Positions 63,671 through 64,000 of a stretch of DNA of 64,000 nucleotides are shown here, piece by piece. The translations under genes and the position numbers were made by a program. Position 1 is the stretch's first letter; each line of letters starts with the position of its first letter. The stretch covers positions 1-64,000 of the forward strand of contig CAVQBE010000017.1 of assembly GCA_963710675.1 (NCBI GenBank), read 5' to 3'. Source of the stretch: JACCZX01 sp963710675. GTDB lineage: Bacteria; Pseudomonadota; Gammaproteobacteria; Burkholderiales; Burkholderiaceae_F. The notes under the pieces are model-generated. The model was not told the DNA's origin and made no database searches. It worked only from the letters and a program-made list of their open reading frames with translations.

Positions 63671-64000
63671 TCAGTTAACACTCGTGAAAGTGCTTGCGCG
63701 ATCACTTCGATAACGCTCGCGCAACTCGCGCTTCAATATCTTGCCAAGTGCGTTGCGTGGCAGTTCATCCACGCAGATCAGATCGGCCAGCCGTTGCGTC
63801 TTCCCAACTCGTGCGTTCATCCAGTCGCGCAATCCCGCAGCGGGAATTTCGTTTCCGGCGCGCTGCACGACGAAGGCAACGGGCGACTCGCCCCATTGCA
63901 CGGACGGGACGCCGATCACAGCAACGTCGGAGACCGCGGCATGCTCGCGCAACTTCGCTTCGAGATCACAAGCGTAGATGTTGAACCCGCCGGAGATGAT
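63671..64000 (-). CDS. Acyl-CoA ligase (AMP-forming), C-terminal part
   Basis: The gene runs off the right edge, and only about 110 C-terminal residues are visible. They contain the A8 hinge-like SGGFNIYACDLEAKLREHAAVSD and the C-terminal subdomain (VIGVPSVQWGESPVAFVV). The A10 motif with catalytic Lys is in RNALGKILKREL. The normal A8 tail reads N-I-Y-P-x-D-L-E, so this is a clear member of the class I adenylate-forming enzymes. It activates a carboxylic acid to its acyl-CoA; the substrate is unknown. An aromatic-acid role fits the neighbourhood but cannot be read from this fragment. Confidence 0.88.
   Translation of the reverse strand: MISGGFNIYACDLEAKLREHAAVSDVAVIGVPSVQWGESPVAFVVQRAGNEIPAAGLRDWMNARVGKTQRLADLICVDELPRNALGKILKRELRERYRSDRASTFTSVN

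Overview
The window reads as chromosome of a GC-rich betaproteobacterium, most likely an uncultivated or draft-quality member of the Burkholderiales. Support comes from the run recA-recX-DUF2889-sucC-sucD-terC ending at a type IV pilin gene, the Bug-type solute receptor, the CPC-type AhpC with AhpD, and the kynurenine/2-aminobenzoyl-CoA genes. No insertion sequence, phage gene, integrase, CRISPR array or plasmid function was seen. No stretch over 300 bases lacks a gene. The longest gaps (about 150-235 bases, at 12825-13039, 22942-23092, 23169-23397, 33147-33379 and 57098-57303) look like promoter or leader regions.

Layout. 1-10.4 kb (+): a surface-polysaccharide locus with a Wzx-like flippase, an asparagine-synthase-type amidotransferase, two glycosyltransferases, a methyltransferase, a WecA/WbpL-like initiating transferase, a WbpM/CapD dehydratase and a Wzy/WaaL-like protein. 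10.4-12.9 kb (-): a PglL-like O-oligosaccharyltransferase and pilA, with a sigma-54-like promoter and a clear terminator. 13.0-22.9 kb (-): FHA protein, PP2C phosphatase, universal stress protein, two ion-transporter-family permeases, TerC, SucD, SucC, DUF2889, RecX and RecA, the last behind two LexA boxes. 23-43.5 kb: tRNA-Lys, a cold-shock protein, PldA, a prolyl-4-hydroxylase-like protein, GabD, PPK2, an EF-G-like GTPase, EttA, RhlE, small stress and metabolism genes, a Rieske oxygenase, AhpCD, transporters, ChaC and PdxH. 43.6-46.3 kb: a two-component system. 47.4-50.3 kb (-): TlpA-DUF4266-DUF3570-ApbE, the best candidate for an under-described system. 50.4-53.2 kb (-): MsrA and LemA-TPM-TPM. 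53.3-64 kb: tryptophan and aromatic catabolism, with an aminobenzoyl-CoA monooxygenase/reductase, KynU, KynA, RidA, DoxX, two acyl-CoA dehydrogenases, a Bug receptor and a partial acyl-CoA ligase.

How the genes fit together. The polysaccharide locus makes a lipid-linked glycan. The neighbouring PglL-like enzyme could move such a glycan onto the adjacent pilin. KynA and KynU lead from tryptophan to anthranilate. A CoA ligase, the fused monooxygenase/reductase, a RidA-type deaminase and acyl-CoA dehydrogenases would continue through 2-aminobenzoyl-CoA; kynB is not in the window.

Sequence quality limits the annotation. Many genes change reading frame in mid-domain, in clusters at about 1-12.6 kb and 44.8-57.9 kb plus isolated sites in recA (about 22661) and an MFS gene (about 41630). 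There is also an A26-G15 homopolymer at 3951-3991. Because recA and several operon-internal genes are affected while their protein motifs stay intact across frames, I treat most breaks as sequencing or assembly errors and annotate each gene over its full reconstructed span.
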